64,000 bases of DNA. Origin: an uncultured Burkholderiales bacterium. Its GTDB lineage: Bacteria; Pseudomonadota; Gammaproteobacteria; Burkholderiales; Burkholderiaceae_A. The notes beneath the pieces were generated by a model. That model was not told where the DNA came from. It was given only the letters and a program-made list of their open reading frames with translations, and did not search any database. Location: assembly GCA_937864175.1 (NCBI GenBank), contig CALMJH010000041.1:124001-188000 (forward strand), in the 5' to 3' direction. The position numbers were made by a program, and so were the translations under genes. This document shows, in pieces, positions 55,908-64,000 of this stretch (the stretch's first letter is position 1; every line of letters begins with the position of its first letter).

Positions 55908-57301
55908 TAGGCCGAGTACTGCTGGGAGAAGGTCTTGCCTCGCGGTGTGGGCATGTCCCGATAGCCACTCCAGCCCTTGGCCAGAGGCAGATGTCGCACC
56001 AGGTGTCGACGTCCTCCCATGATCCGCAGAACAAGACTGGCCATGCTGTAGGCGGTGCGATAGAGGGCTGGACGCGCAGCCATAAAAGCCCAGACTGCCA
56101 GAAAGAGTCTTTCGGTCCAGGGACGCAGGTGCCGCTCGACCTGCTTTTCACGGAGTTTTCGTAGCAAGTCGGGGAGTGGGATTTTGACCGGACAGACCAC
56201 ATGGCACTCGCCACAGAGGGTTGCGGCCTGGGGCAGGTCGAGCGAGTTCTCGATACCGGCATAGGCCGGCGTGAGGACCGAACCCATCGGACCTGGATAG
56301 ACCCATCCATAGGCATGGCCGCCAATCTTCTGGTAGACCGGGCAGTGATTCATACAGGCCCCGCAGCGGATACACCGCAACATGTCCTGAAAGGCGCTGC
56401 CGAGTAGGCTGGAGCGTCCGCCATCGACCAAGACGAAGTAGAGGTGATCGGGCCCGTCGGTCTCGCCCTTGGCCCTTGTACCGGTGAGCAGCGAAATGTA
56501 GTTCGAGATGGACTGCCCCGTTGCTGAGCGGGTGAGTAGCCTGGCGATGGTGGCGAAGTCCTCGAGAGTGGGCAAGACCTTCTCAATGCCGGTGACGACC
56601 ACATGGACCTTGGGCATGATGGTGCACATTCCCTCGTTGCCTTCATTGGTCACAAGGGCCACTGATCCGGTCTCCGCGATGACAAAGTTTCCACCCGTTA
56701 CCCCCATGTCAGAGCCGAGGAACTTGGGGCGCAACTGCTCCCGGGCCTCTCGGGTGAGTTGGGGGATGTCAGTCAGCCTGGGCTTGCCGTGGACTTTCGA
56801 GAAGAGGTCGGAGATTTCTTCCTTGTCCTTGTGAATGACCGGCGCAATGATGTGACTCGGGGCCTCGTTGTCATTGATCTGGAGAATGTACTCACCTAGA
56901 TCGGTCTCGACCGGCTCGACACCCGCCGCCCGAAGGGCGTCATTCAGCGCCATCTCCTCAGAGACCATCGACTTCGACTTGGTGACCGTCCTGACTTGAT
57001 GGTCCTTGGCAATCTGGACCACCAGCTCCGAGGCCTGGGCCGCAGACTCCGCATAGAGGACTTTGGCCCCACGGGCAGTGGCCTGCTGCTCAAAGCGCTC
57101 CAGCCAGAGGTCAAGGTTCTCAATCGCCCGATTTCGGCGCTCCACAGCGGCCTCTCGGGTCGCCTCAAAATCGATCTCGGTGATCGTGCTGGCCCGGGCC
57201 GTGACAAATTTTTCGGCTAGTCGCCGAAGATTTTTCTGAAGCCGAACATCTGCCAGTTTCTGGCCCGCACGGGCCTGGAAGTGCATGGATTGAACTTGCA
57301 T
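55880..57301 (-). CDS. lutB: LutB-type iron-sulfur L-lactate utilisation protein
   Basis: 473 aa. N-terminal DUF162-like domain followed by a ferredoxin-type region with two 4Fe-4S motifs ([15 protein letters not shown] near residue 310 and [15 protein letters not shown] near 362). LutABC oxidises L-lactate to pyruvate. Start overlaps the lutA stop as TGATG. No lutC is seen here. The C-terminal end overlaps pyrD. Confidence 0.92.
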   Translation of the reverse strand: MQVQSMHFQARAGQKLADVRLQKNLRRLAEKFVTARASTITEIDFEATREAAVERRNRAIENLDLWLERFEQQATARGAKVLYAESAAQASELVVQIAKDHQVRTVTKSKSMVSEEMALNDALRAAGVEPVETDLGEYILQINDNEAPSHIIAPVIHKDKEEISDLFSKVHGKPRLTDIPQLTREAREQLRPKFLGSDMGVTGGNFVIAETGSVALVTNEGNEGMCTIMPKVHVVVTGIEKVLPTLEDFATIARLLTRSATGQSISNYISLLTGTRAKGETDGPDHLYFVLVDGGRSSLLGSAFQDMLRCIRCGACMNHCPVYQKIGGHAYGWVYPGPMGSVLTPAYAGIENSLDLPQAATLCGECHVVCPVKIPLPDLLRKLREKQVERHLRPWTERLFLAVWAFMAARPALYRTAYSMASLVLRIMGGRRHLVRHLPLAKGWSGYRDMPTPRGKTFSQQYSAYQARRSASS

Positions 57302-58083
57302 CAGCGTCTACCCTTTAGTCCATCGGCCTCGAGCTGCCCCGAGAGCACCTCGGCGACATGCAAGACCTGGGTCTTGTCATCCCCCAGACGGCGAAGCCGC
57401 CCCTCGATATTGAGCATACAGCCCAAGTCGCCCAGGACCACGGCCTGGGCCCCCGTCTCCTGAATGTTGGAGATTTTCTCGTCCACGATTGCGGTGGAGA
57501 CATTGCCGTACTTCAGCGAGAAGGTACCCCCAAATCCACAGCAGGCCCGAGCCTGCTTCATCTCCCGAATCTCAAGACCGGGAATCTTCCGAAGCAATTC
57601 ACGCGGCTGCTCGCAGACGCCCAACTCACGGAGTCCGCTGCAGCTGTCGTGATAGGTGACACAGCCCTGGGCGAGTCCGGGGACAGTCTCGAGCCCCGCC
57701 ACATTCTGGAGGAAGTCAGTCAGCTCAAAGACCCGGGGGGCCAGACGGCTCATCCGCTGGTTCAGGTTGGGATCGTCGGCGAAAAGTTCAAGGTAGTGGA
57801 CTCTGATCATCCCGCCGCAGGAGCCAGAGGGGACCACCACATAGTCATAGTCCTCGAGCTGCTCGAGGACCCGCTCGGCTAGTCGGTGGGCGGCCTGACG
57901 GTCACCGCTGTTGTAAGCGGGCTGACCGCAGCAGGTCTGGTCAGGCGGAACCACCACCTCGCAACCCGCGTGTTCGAGCAGGGAGAGCGCAGCAAATCCA
58001 ATCTGCGGACGCATGAGGTCGACCAGACAGGTCACGAAGAGTGCGACCCGGGTTCCTGGCTGGAGCGATCCGACTGAAGACAT
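57301..58083 (-). CDS. lutA: LutA-type Fe-S oxidoreductase
   Basis: About 260 aa, two CCG domains binding iron-sulfur clusters (PDQTCCGQPAYNSG near residue 50 and ARACCGFGGTFSLKYG near 180). Start at the ATG at 58083, 9 nt after GGG in AAGGGATG; upstream ATGs at 58092 and 58110 are alternatives. Divergent from an IclR regulator that probably controls it. Confidence 0.92.
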   Translation of the reverse strand: MSSVGSLQPGTRVALFVTCLVDLMRPQIGFAALSLLEHAGCEVVVPPDQTCCGQPAYNSGDRQAAHRLAERVLEQLEDYDYVVVPSGSCGGMIRVHYLELFADDPNLNQRMSRLAPRVFELTDFLQNVAGLETVPGLAQGCVTYHDSCSGLRELGVCEQPRELLRKIPGLEIREMKQARACCGFGGTFSLKYGNVSTAIVDEKISNIQETGAQAVVLGDLGCMLNIEGRLRRLGDDKTQVLHVAEVLSGQLEADGLKGRR

Positions 58084-58116
58084 TTTTGTCATCCCTTTGT
58101 AAACTGCCATTCTGCC

Positions 58117-58133
58117 ATTTCAAGTTACGAAAT
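58117..58133. promoter_or_regulatory. Candidate operator between lutA and iclR-type gene
   Basis: ATTTC-N7-GAAAT in an AT-rich 68-bp gap between divergent starts. Symmetry and place fit binding by the neighbouring IclR-family protein. No experimental consensus is available for it. Confidence 0.4.
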
Positions 58134-58151
58134 TGAATTCCAATAAACCCC

Positions 58152-58985
58152 ATGCGACCAAGCCCTGACCAGCCAGCCCCCAGAGGGCTTGCCGCGCCCC
58201 CGATTGCCAGCCCCAAGCCGGCCATCCAGGTCATTGAGCGGATGAATGCCCTGCTAGATGCCTTGGCACAGCAGTCCGAGCCTGTAAGCCTGAAGTCCCT
58301 CTCCACCACCACGGGGCTCCATGCCTCGACGGCCCACCGCATTCTGAACGATCTGGTCCTGGCTCGAATGGTTGACCGCACGGAGCCTGGGCTCTATCAA
58401 CTAGGCCTGCGGCTCCTGGAGTTGGGTAACCTGGTGAAGGCCCGCCTCAATGTCCGAGACGCGGCCGCTGTGCCGATGCGAGAACTCCATCGGCTGACTG
58501 GGGAGACCATCAACCTCTCGGTCCGCCAGGGCGATGAGATTGTCTATATCGAACGGGCCGTGAGCGAGCGGTCCGGCATGCAGGTCGTCAGGGCCATCGG
58601 TGGACGGGCCCCTCTGCACCTCACATCCACTGGAAAACTCTTTCTCGCTGCAGACGACACCAAGGCGGTACGTTCGTATGCCATGCGAACAGGGCTCGCA
58701 GGCCAGACCCGAAACAGCATCACCGACCAACACCGACTTGAAAAAGAACTCGAAGAGGTCCGTCAACGGGGTTTTGCAAGAGACAACGAGGAGCTCGAAC
58801 TTGGAGTTCGGTGCATTGCATCGGCCATTCGCGATGATGCTGGGCGACTGGTCGCTGGCCTGTCGATCTCGGCGCCTGCTGACCGGGCCAACGACGGCTG
58901 GCTGATGGCCCTCGAACAGACCGCTAGAGAGATTTCAATAGCGCTGGGCTACGAAATCGACGAGCCTGCGGCCCGCAAAGCCTGA
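58152..58985 (+). CDS. IclR-family transcriptional regulator
   Basis: 277 aa. N-terminal winged helix-turn-helix (about residues 25-85, LKSLSTTTGLHASTAHRILND) and a C-terminal IclR effector domain. Divergent from lutAB, so lactate or a related acid is the likely signal. The 3' end overlaps the opposing peptidase gene by 37 nt. Confidence 0.9.
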   Translation: MRPSPDQPAPRGLAAPPIASPKPAIQVIERMNALLDALAQQSEPVSLKSLSTTTGLHASTAHRILNDLVLARMVDRTEPGLYQLGLRLLELGNLVKARLNVRDAAAVPMRELHRLTGETINLSVRQGDEIVYIERAVSERSGMQVVRAIGGRAPLHLTSTGKLFLAADDTKAVRSYAMRTGLAGQTRNSITDQHRLEKELEEVRQRGFARDNEELELGVRCIASAIRDDAGRLVAGLSISAPADRANDGWLMALEQTAREISIALGYEIDEPAARKA

Positions 58986-60109
58986 GGCGATCGACCAGCA
59001 GGCTGGCCGCTGGGCGACCGAGGGGTCTCAGCCTGCTGAATCAGCCAACGCCGGATGCGCTCCGCATCGTGAATCCTCTGGGTCTTGCCCTGGGCATCGA
59101 GCATGACCATGATGACAGGGCGGTCCTCGACCTCCGCCTGCATGACCAGGCATCGGCCGGCCTCTTTGATGAACCCGGTCTTGGAGAGGCCCAACTCCCA
59201 GCGGTCCCCTCGGGCCAATGCATTGGAATTCATGAAATGCTGGTTGCGTCCCCCAACCCGAACAATAAGATCTTTAGCGGTGGAGTACTGCCTGATCTCT
59301 GGGATCTGGTGGGCCTCTTCCACCAGTCGAACAAGGTCCCGCGGGCTGGAGACATTGCCTGCATTGAGTCCCGTAGGCTCGACGAATCTTGAGTCTTTCA
59401 TGCCAAGCTGCAGTGCTTTGACGTTCATGGCCTCTACAAAGGCCTGCATACCACCAGGGTAGGTCCGTCCAAGCGCGTGGGCGGCGCGGTTCTCTGAGGA
59501 CATGAGTGCCAGGTGCATCACCTGACCACGGCTTAGCGTTGTTCCCACGCGTAGGCGTGATTTAGAAAACTTTTCAAGGTCCGCATCGTCGTCTGTAATC
59601 GTTATCGCCTCGCCCATGGGGAGTTCTGCTTCCGCTACAACCAGGGCGGTCATGAGTTTGGTGATGGAGGCAATCGGCAGGACCGAATTGGGGTTCTTCT
59701 CAACCAAGACCTCACCCGAAATCTGGTCCACAACCAAGACGGCGCTGGAATTGAGCGCCAAGTCGGAGAGTGCAGACCGCAGACCGAGCCTGGTACCAGC
59801 GGACATACGATTGGTCGGGTCTCTGCGGACCAAGGACTGACGGGGCTTGGTCGACTGACGCTTGGAAACCGCCTGCTGCGTTCGAGCTTTGGCCGAGGCC
59901 TGAGGCTGCTTGGCTTTGTCGGTCTTGGTCTGGCCAGCTTTTTTGGATGACGGCTTGGCGGACTGCTGGACTCGGTCCTCAGCAGGCCCTGCCCACGCAA
60001 CACTGGCGCCAGAGAGCCCAACCATGAAAACAAGGGAGAGGCCGAGAATCGATCGACAGACGCGGCCGGTGCGCAGGGGTAGACGTAGTGTGTTGGCAAC
60101 AATCATCAA
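58949..60109 (-). CDS. pbpG: D-alanyl-D-alanine endopeptidase/carboxypeptidase (PBP7 type)
   Basis: 386 aa, serine peptidase of class S11, acting on periplasmic peptidoglycan cross-links. Signal segment about residues 16-40, then a Lys/Ala/Gln-rich low-complexity stretch (about 45-95), then catalytic motifs SITKLM (SxxK), SEN (SxN) and KTG. Located alone between convergent IclR and an AT-rich gap containing its promoter. Confidence 0.88.
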   Translation of the reverse strand: MMIVANTLRLPLRTGRVCRSILGLSLVFMVGLSGASVAWAGPAEDRVQQSAKPSSKKAGQTKTDKAKQPQASAKARTQQAVSKRQSTKPRQSLVRRDPTNRMSAGTRLGLRSALSDLALNSSAVLVVDQISGEVLVEKNPNSVLPIASITKLMTALVVAEAELPMGEAITITDDDADLEKFSKSRLRVGTTLSRGQVMHLALMSSENRAAHALGRTYPGGMQAFVEAMNVKALQLGMKDSRFVEPTGLNAGNVSSPRDLVRLVEEAHQIPEIRQYSTAKDLIVRVGGRNQHFMNSNALARGDRWELGLSKTGFIKEAGRCLVMQAEVEDRPVIMVMLDAQGKTQRIHDAERIRRWLIQQAETPRSPSGQPAGRSPQALRAAGSSIS

Positions 60110-60246
60110 GGTTTAGACGGTCATCTCTTGTAGGTTGTTAAGACAGCACGACGCAGAAGCGTCGAACCCCAAAAAACTCCCTGCATCATACCCACTCGAA
60201 AAATAATTGCAAACAAAAAAATTCTGGATTTTCCGCTAGTTAGGAA

Positions 60247-61152
60247 TCAAATCCGAGAAAGAGTCTGGAGTCCAATGCGAATGGTCTGCAGATGGGCCTC
60301 TACGGTTAAGGAGATGGGACGGCTATAGCCCCCCGCCATGGCGACTGCGGTTGGCAGAGACCGCGCCCTTGCCCACTCAAAAACCGCCCTATCCCGTCGG
60401 CCCAGGCCTTCAAGGCTGAGGGCCAGTTGACCAAGGCGGTCAGAGGCCAGAGGATCCGCTCCTGCAAGGTAGACCAGGAGGTCAAAGGGACCCGCCCGAT
60501 CCGCCACGGCCAAGGCCTGGCCAAGGGCGGCAGCATAGGCCTGGTCATCAGCACCGCTCTGAAGTGCGATGTCCAGATCGGAGGATTCCTTCTGAAATGG
60601 GTAGTTCTGCTCTCCATGGATGGAGACTGTGAAGACCGACTCGTCGCCTTCAAAGATGCAGGCTGTGCCATTGCCCTGATGAACATCGAGGTCAAGAATC
60701 AGGACACGGTGGGCAAGGCCCTGGGCCTGCACCCATCGGGCCGCCACCGCCGCATCATTGAAACAGCAAAAGCCCTCGCCTCGGTCAGCAAATGCATGGT
60801 GGGTTCCGCCCGCCAGGTTGAAAGCCAGCCCCTCTCCAGAGAGGGCAGCGACAGCCGCGGCCATGGTGGCCCCCGTTGATCGACGAGAACGCTCGACCAT
60901 GGCGGGGCTCCAAGGAAATCCTATCTCGGCGACCATAGCGGTCGGCAGGCTGCCCTCAACCATCGCCTTCAGGTAGGCCTGGGTGTGAACAAGACCCAGC
61001 GCTTCGTCCGTCGCGGCTGGTGGTTCAACGACCTCTAGGCCCGGCCAGTCAGAGACCGCCTCCCGCAGCAGGCGGTACTTCTCCATCGGGAATCGATGCC
61101 CCGCAGGCAGGGGCAAGACAAACGCATCTGTGCTGTAGGCCTTCACGCCCAT
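60247..61152 (-). CDS. Histone-deacetylase-like amidohydrolase
   Basis: 301 aa, arginase/deacetylase fold. Zinc and catalytic residues visible: GGTHHA (tandem His) near residue 116, LDLDVHQGNGT near 151, and AGGYS near 275. Bacterial members deacetylate polyamines or other acylated amines; the true substrate is unknown. 21 nt after the CinA-like gene and probably cotranscribed with it. Confidence 0.9.
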   Translation of the reverse strand: MGVKAYSTDAFVLPLPAGHRFPMEKYRLLREAVSDWPGLEVVEPPAATDEALGLVHTQAYLKAMVEGSLPTAMVAEIGFPWSPAMVERSRRSTGATMAAAVAALSGEGLAFNLAGGTHHAFADRGEGFCCFNDAAVAARWVQAQGLAHRVLILDLDVHQGNGTACIFEGDESVFTVSIHGEQNYPFQKESSDLDIALQSGADDQAYAAALGQALAVADRAGPFDLLVYLAGADPLASDRLGQLALSLEGLGRRDRAVFEWARARSLPTAVAMAGGYSRPISLTVEAHLQTIRIGLQTLSRI

Positions 61153-61173
61153 GAGCGCTCCACCAGTCCCCGG

Positions 61174-62013
61174 CTAACGCTGGGCCTGGTTCTCTTGTGC
61201 AATCTCCCCCCCAAGAGCCAGCACGCCCTGACGCAGCGTCTGATAGGCCTGGTCCAATTCGGCCATCAGGCGTGCAGAATCCTCGGCGGCCGAGACATTG
61301 TTGAGTTTGATGCCCAGCTCCAGGTGCCGACGCACACGCTCCTCACCCGACTGAACGGGGGCAGACGGCAGGCTGTAGATCTTCAGGCGAGGATGGGCAG
61401 TGGTCATCTCCTCAAGGAGTGGCGTCACCGTTGCCTCGAAGAGTTCGTGGACAATCATCGACCGGTCCACCTCGGCCACGGACCGAAATAAAGCCTGGTA
61501 GTGGTGGTCTAAGACCCACTCCATCATGGGCCAGGCCATGATGGGGAAGCCCGGCAAGAAATAGTGTGAGCCCACCGAAAAACCAGGAATCCGGTTGTAG
61601 GGATTGGGCACAATCTCCGAGCCCTCTGGGAACTCCCCCATCCGAAGGCGCTCGGCCGTCAGGGGCTGGCCCGACTCTTGGCATCGCAATGCAATGCATT
61701 CGCGGGCCTCGGGGTGGAGGACCAGAGGCCGACCCAGGGCTCTCGCAGCGGCTTGCCGGGTATGGTCGTCGGGTGTTGAGCCGATGCCTCCAAAACTAAA
61801 GACCAGGTCTTTGCTGGCGAAACTTCGACGCAAGGCCTCCTCACAGCGACCGGGATCGTCCCCAAGGATCTGGACCCACGACAGGGCCATTCCTCTTTGG
61901 GCCAGGACGGTCTTGGCCTGCTGGAAGTGTCGATCCTCTCGCTTACCCGACAGAATCTCATCGCCAATAATGATCAGGCCGATGTCAGGAACGGTTTGGT
62001 TAGCGATGGCCAC
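61174..62013 (-). CDS. CinA N-terminal-like molybdopterin-binding domain protein
   Basis: About 279 aa from a GTG at 62013, chosen because AGGAG lies 7 nt upstream. IGLIIIGDEILSGKREDRHF near residue 10, and FSFGGIGSTPDDHTRQA near 75 are the MoaB/MogA-like motifs of the CinA family. It lacks the C-terminal nicotinamide-nucleotide amidase domain of full CinA. Precise role unknown (pyrophosphatase or DNA-uptake-related in relatives). Confidence 0.85.
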   Translation of the reverse strand: MAIANQTVPDIGLIIIGDEILSGKREDRHFQQAKTVLAQRGMALSWVQILGDDPGRCEEALRRSFASKDLVFSFGGIGSTPDDHTRQAAARALGRPLVLHPEARECIALRCQESGQPLTAERLRMGEFPEGSEIVPNPYNRIPGFSVGSHYFLPGFPIMAWPMMEWVLDHHYQALFRSVAEVDRSMIVHELFEATVTPLLEEMTTAHPRLKIYSLPSAPVQSGEERVRRHLELGIKLNNVSAAEDSARLMAELDQAYQTLRQGVLALGGEIAQENQAQR

Positions 62014-62053
62014 AGAGAGGCTCCTTTTTTGAGTCTGCGTCAGAGAGAAGAGT

Positions 62054-64000
62054 CTAACGAAGGCCCGACTGAAGCGCCTGCCAAGCCTTCTGGAGACGTT
62101 TGACGGAGACCGGGCCAGGAGTCCTGAGACTCTGCGCAAAGAGCGCCACCCGGAGCTCCTCCAGCTGCCAACGAAAATCCACTGTGGCCTCTGACCAGGC
62201 CCCGGTCTGCTGACGGGCCCACCGCCAGAAGGGCTGCTCCAGTGACGCCACCTCGGCCTGCAGCTGCTGGTCTCGAGCGGGGTCCAGCCGGGCCTTGTCC
62301 AGACGCATCAGCACCGCCTGGAGGTACCGCACCAGATGCCGTTGGCGCTCTGGCGGTAGTTCGTCGAAGCCGTCCTTCTCCAGCAGCCGTTCCATCTGAG
62401 CCTGAACATCGTCCACGAGTCCCCGCTGGGACCGAAGTCCACCCAACCTCTTTTGTACGGTCGTGACGAGGCCCAGCAACTCGGTTAACCACCTCGTCAC
62501 CTCTTGGGCCTGCAGCAGGACGCGACTCCGACCCTGCGCCAAGACTCTTGCGAAAGACTCCGAATCGCGAGGCCAGTCGCCACTCAAAAATGCCCGGCGC
62601 AGGGCCAGACGAATGACCGCCTCACTGGCCAGCCCGGACCAGCCGCTCGCGGACCAGGCCAAGGCCAGTGCCGGCTGATGGGCCAGGTCCTTCTCCAGAG
62701 TCTTAATCTGGTCTTTCACCTGAAACGAGAAGAGCCGAATGAGTCCAAGACCATGGCTCTTGCGGGCCTGGTCCGGATCCTCAAAATGACCTACCACGAC
62801 CCCGGTCTGATGGTCTTGCAGTGCCGGATAGGTCAGCAGCGTCTGGCCGGCATGCTGAAGGGTCTGTTGAGTCGGGAGGGCACCAAAGGTCCAGCTGGTC
62901 TGCGGCGGCTGCTGGTCAGTCTGAGTCGCAGCGGCCACCAAATCACTGGCCTTGCCGCCCAGCGACTGCTTGAGCACGGCCAGGTCGCGCCCCTGGCCCA
63001 GCTGACGACCATGCTCGTCCAGGACCCGAATCCAAGGGCTCCAGTGGGCCGGGAGTTGGTCCCGTTTGAAGTCGTCCGACATCAGCCGCAGCCCAGTCTG
63101 GCTGGCAATGTCATCGCAAAGCGCCACCAGGAGGCCAAGCTCACCCGCACGGTCTGCCCAGCGCTCGCAGAAGCCTTGGGCATAGGCCTCGAGCGGCACC
63201 AGAGGCCGACGGTGTCGCCCCGGCAGGCTCTTCAGGAGTGCCAAGACCTTCTCTTTGCGCATGCCCGGCACCAGCCAGTCGAGTCCCTGGGCCTGAACCT
63301 GGTTGAGGACCGCCAGCGGAATGGCCACCGTGAGGCCATCGTCCACCGCCCCCGGTTCAAACTTGTAATCCAGCGCAAGGCTCAGGCCCGCCTGAACGAG
63401 CGTCTTTGGAAACTGATCGGTGGTGATGCCAGCCGCGTCATGGCGCATCAGGTCCTGTCGGTCCAGAAAGAGCAGCCGCGGCTGCGTGGGGCTAGCCTTG
63501 CGCCACCAGCGGGTCAGGCTGTCGAGGTCCACCACGTCCTGCGGCAGCTGCGAATCGTAGAAGGCTTCCAGCAGGCTCTCGTCAACCAGCAGGTCCTGCC
63601 GACGAGCCTTGTGCTCCAGACGCTCAATCTCTCGCAGCAGCCGCTGGTTATGCTCAAAAAAAGGCAGTCGACAGTCCATGGCCTGGCCCACTAGGCCCTC
63701 CCGAATGAAAATGGCCCTTGCCTCCCGCCGTTCGGCCTCTCCTCGGGAGGCCCAGGCGACACGGCGCTGCTGATAGACCGTTAGGCCATAGAGCACGCCA
63801 CGCGCTGTGCCGACCACTCTGGCCTGCTTTTTCTCCCAATGAGGTTCCGCCACCGAGACCCTTAGCAGGTGACCGGCAGCCTGTTCGATCCAAGTCGGAT
63901 CCACGCCTGCCAACGTTCTGGCGTAGAGCCGGCTGGTCTCTACTTGCTCGGCGGCCATGACCCATCTCGGCGGCTTCTTGGCCAGGACCGACCCAGGCCA
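62054..64000 (-). CDS. hrpA: ATP-dependent RNA helicase HrpA, C-terminal part (cut by window end)
   Basis: At least 648 codons are inside the window; the frame continues past base 64000 (KKPPRWVMAAEQVETSRLYA at the edge). Only the C-terminal OB-like and DUF3418 regions are visible; the DEAH motor lies outside. EPGAVDDGLTVAIPLAVLNQ is typical of HrpA. HrpA acts on stalled ribosomes and mRNA processing. Confidence 0.92.
   Translation of the reverse strand, partial: WPGSVLAKKPPRWVMAAEQVETSRLYARTLAGVDPTWIEQAAGHLLRVSVAEPHWEKKQARVVGTARGVLYGLTVYQQRRVAWASRGEAERREARAIFIREGLVGQAMDCRLPFFEHNQRLLREIERLEHKARRQDLLVDESLLEAFYDSQLPQDVVDLDSLTRWWRKASPTQPRLLFLDRQDLMRHDAAGITTDQFPKTLVQAGLSLALDYKFEPGAVDDGLTVAIPLAVLNQVQAQGLDWLVPGMRKEKVLALLKSLPGRHRRPLVPLEAYAQGFCERWADRAGELGLLVALCDDIASQTGLRLMSDDFKRDQLPAHWSPWIRVLDEHGRQLGQGRDLAVLKQSLGGKASDLVAAATQTDQQPPQTSWTFGALPTQQTLQHAGQTLLTYPALQDHQTGVVVGHFEDPDQARKSHGLGLIRLFSFQVKDQIKTLEKDLAHQPALALAWSASGWSGLASEAVIRLALRRAFLSGDWPRDSESFARVLAQGRSRVLLQAQEVTRWLTELLGLVTTVQKRLGGLRSQRGLVDDVQAQMERLLEKDGFDELPPERQRHLVRYLQAVLMRLDKARLDPARDQQLQAEVASLEQPFWRWARQQTGAWSEATVDFRWQLEELRVALFAQSLRTPGPVSVKRLQKAWQALQSGLR

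Overview
The window is a stretch of bacterial chromosome from a bacteriochlorophyll-a-producing purple proteobacterium, most likely a betaproteobacterium of the Burkholderiales. The order Nudix - aat - bpt - pyrD on the right flank, the rlmJ and hrpA homologues and the high GC content support this. About 41 kb (roughly 11350-52580) is a nearly complete photosynthesis gene cluster. Carotenoid genes crtA, crtC, crtD and crtF point to the spheroidene/spheroidenone series. The oxygen-dependent cyclase AcsF is the only cyclase present (no bchE), so pigment synthesis here needs oxygen or is supplemented elsewhere. No LH2 (puc) genes lie in the window.

Layout. 1-2731: a partial unknown ORF, rlmJ, and isocitrate lyase aceA. 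2965-10521: a minus-strand operon for a MacB/YbbA-type ABC system with a SUMF1-like periplasmic protein, an HlyD-type adaptor, an ATPase and three FtsX-type permeases. 10571: a dienelactone hydrolase. 11352-25592 (minus): bchF-bchN-bchB-bchH-bchL-bchM-lhaA-puhA-puhB-puhC-acsF-puhE as one overlapping superoperon. 25869-31309 (plus): aerR(ppaA)-ppsR-crtA-crtD-crtC. 31259-33930 (minus): crtI-crtB. 34004-37887 (plus): bchG, a PucC-like MFS protein, bchP, tspO. 37998-48842 (minus): crtE-crtF-bchC-bchX-bchY-bchZ-pufB-[74-aa unknown]-pufA-pufL-pufM-pufC. 48938 (plus): bchO, then bchI-bchD (minus). A tRNA-fMet at 52698-52774 marks the right edge. The right flank then holds Nudix, aat, bpt, pyrD, lutAB with a divergent IclR regulator, a PBP7-type peptidase, a histone-deacetylase-like amidohydrolase, a CinA-like protein and the 3' part of hrpA.

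How it works together. AcsF, BchM, BchHID(O), BchLNB, BchF, BchXYZ, BchC, BchG and BchP cover the route from protoporphyrin IX to phytylated bacteriochlorophyll a. CrtE, B, I, C, D, F and A make the carotenoids. PufLMC with PuhA form the reaction centre, PufBA form LH1, and LhaA with PuhBCE assemble them. PpsR with its antirepressor AerR is encoded inside the cluster. All four divergent promoter regions (bchF/aerR, crtI/bchG, bchC upstream, crtE/bchO) carry two PpsR-type TGT-N12-ACA elements exactly 8 bp apart, usually one good and one degenerate.

The most unusual items are: a 74-aa single-membrane-span protein with a strong ribosome binding site inserted between pufB and pufA; a crtC reading frame without a usable start codon near its conserved N-terminus; a perfect 8+1+8 bp palindrome and two hairpins in front of pufB; and the SUMF1-like/three-permease ABC operon.
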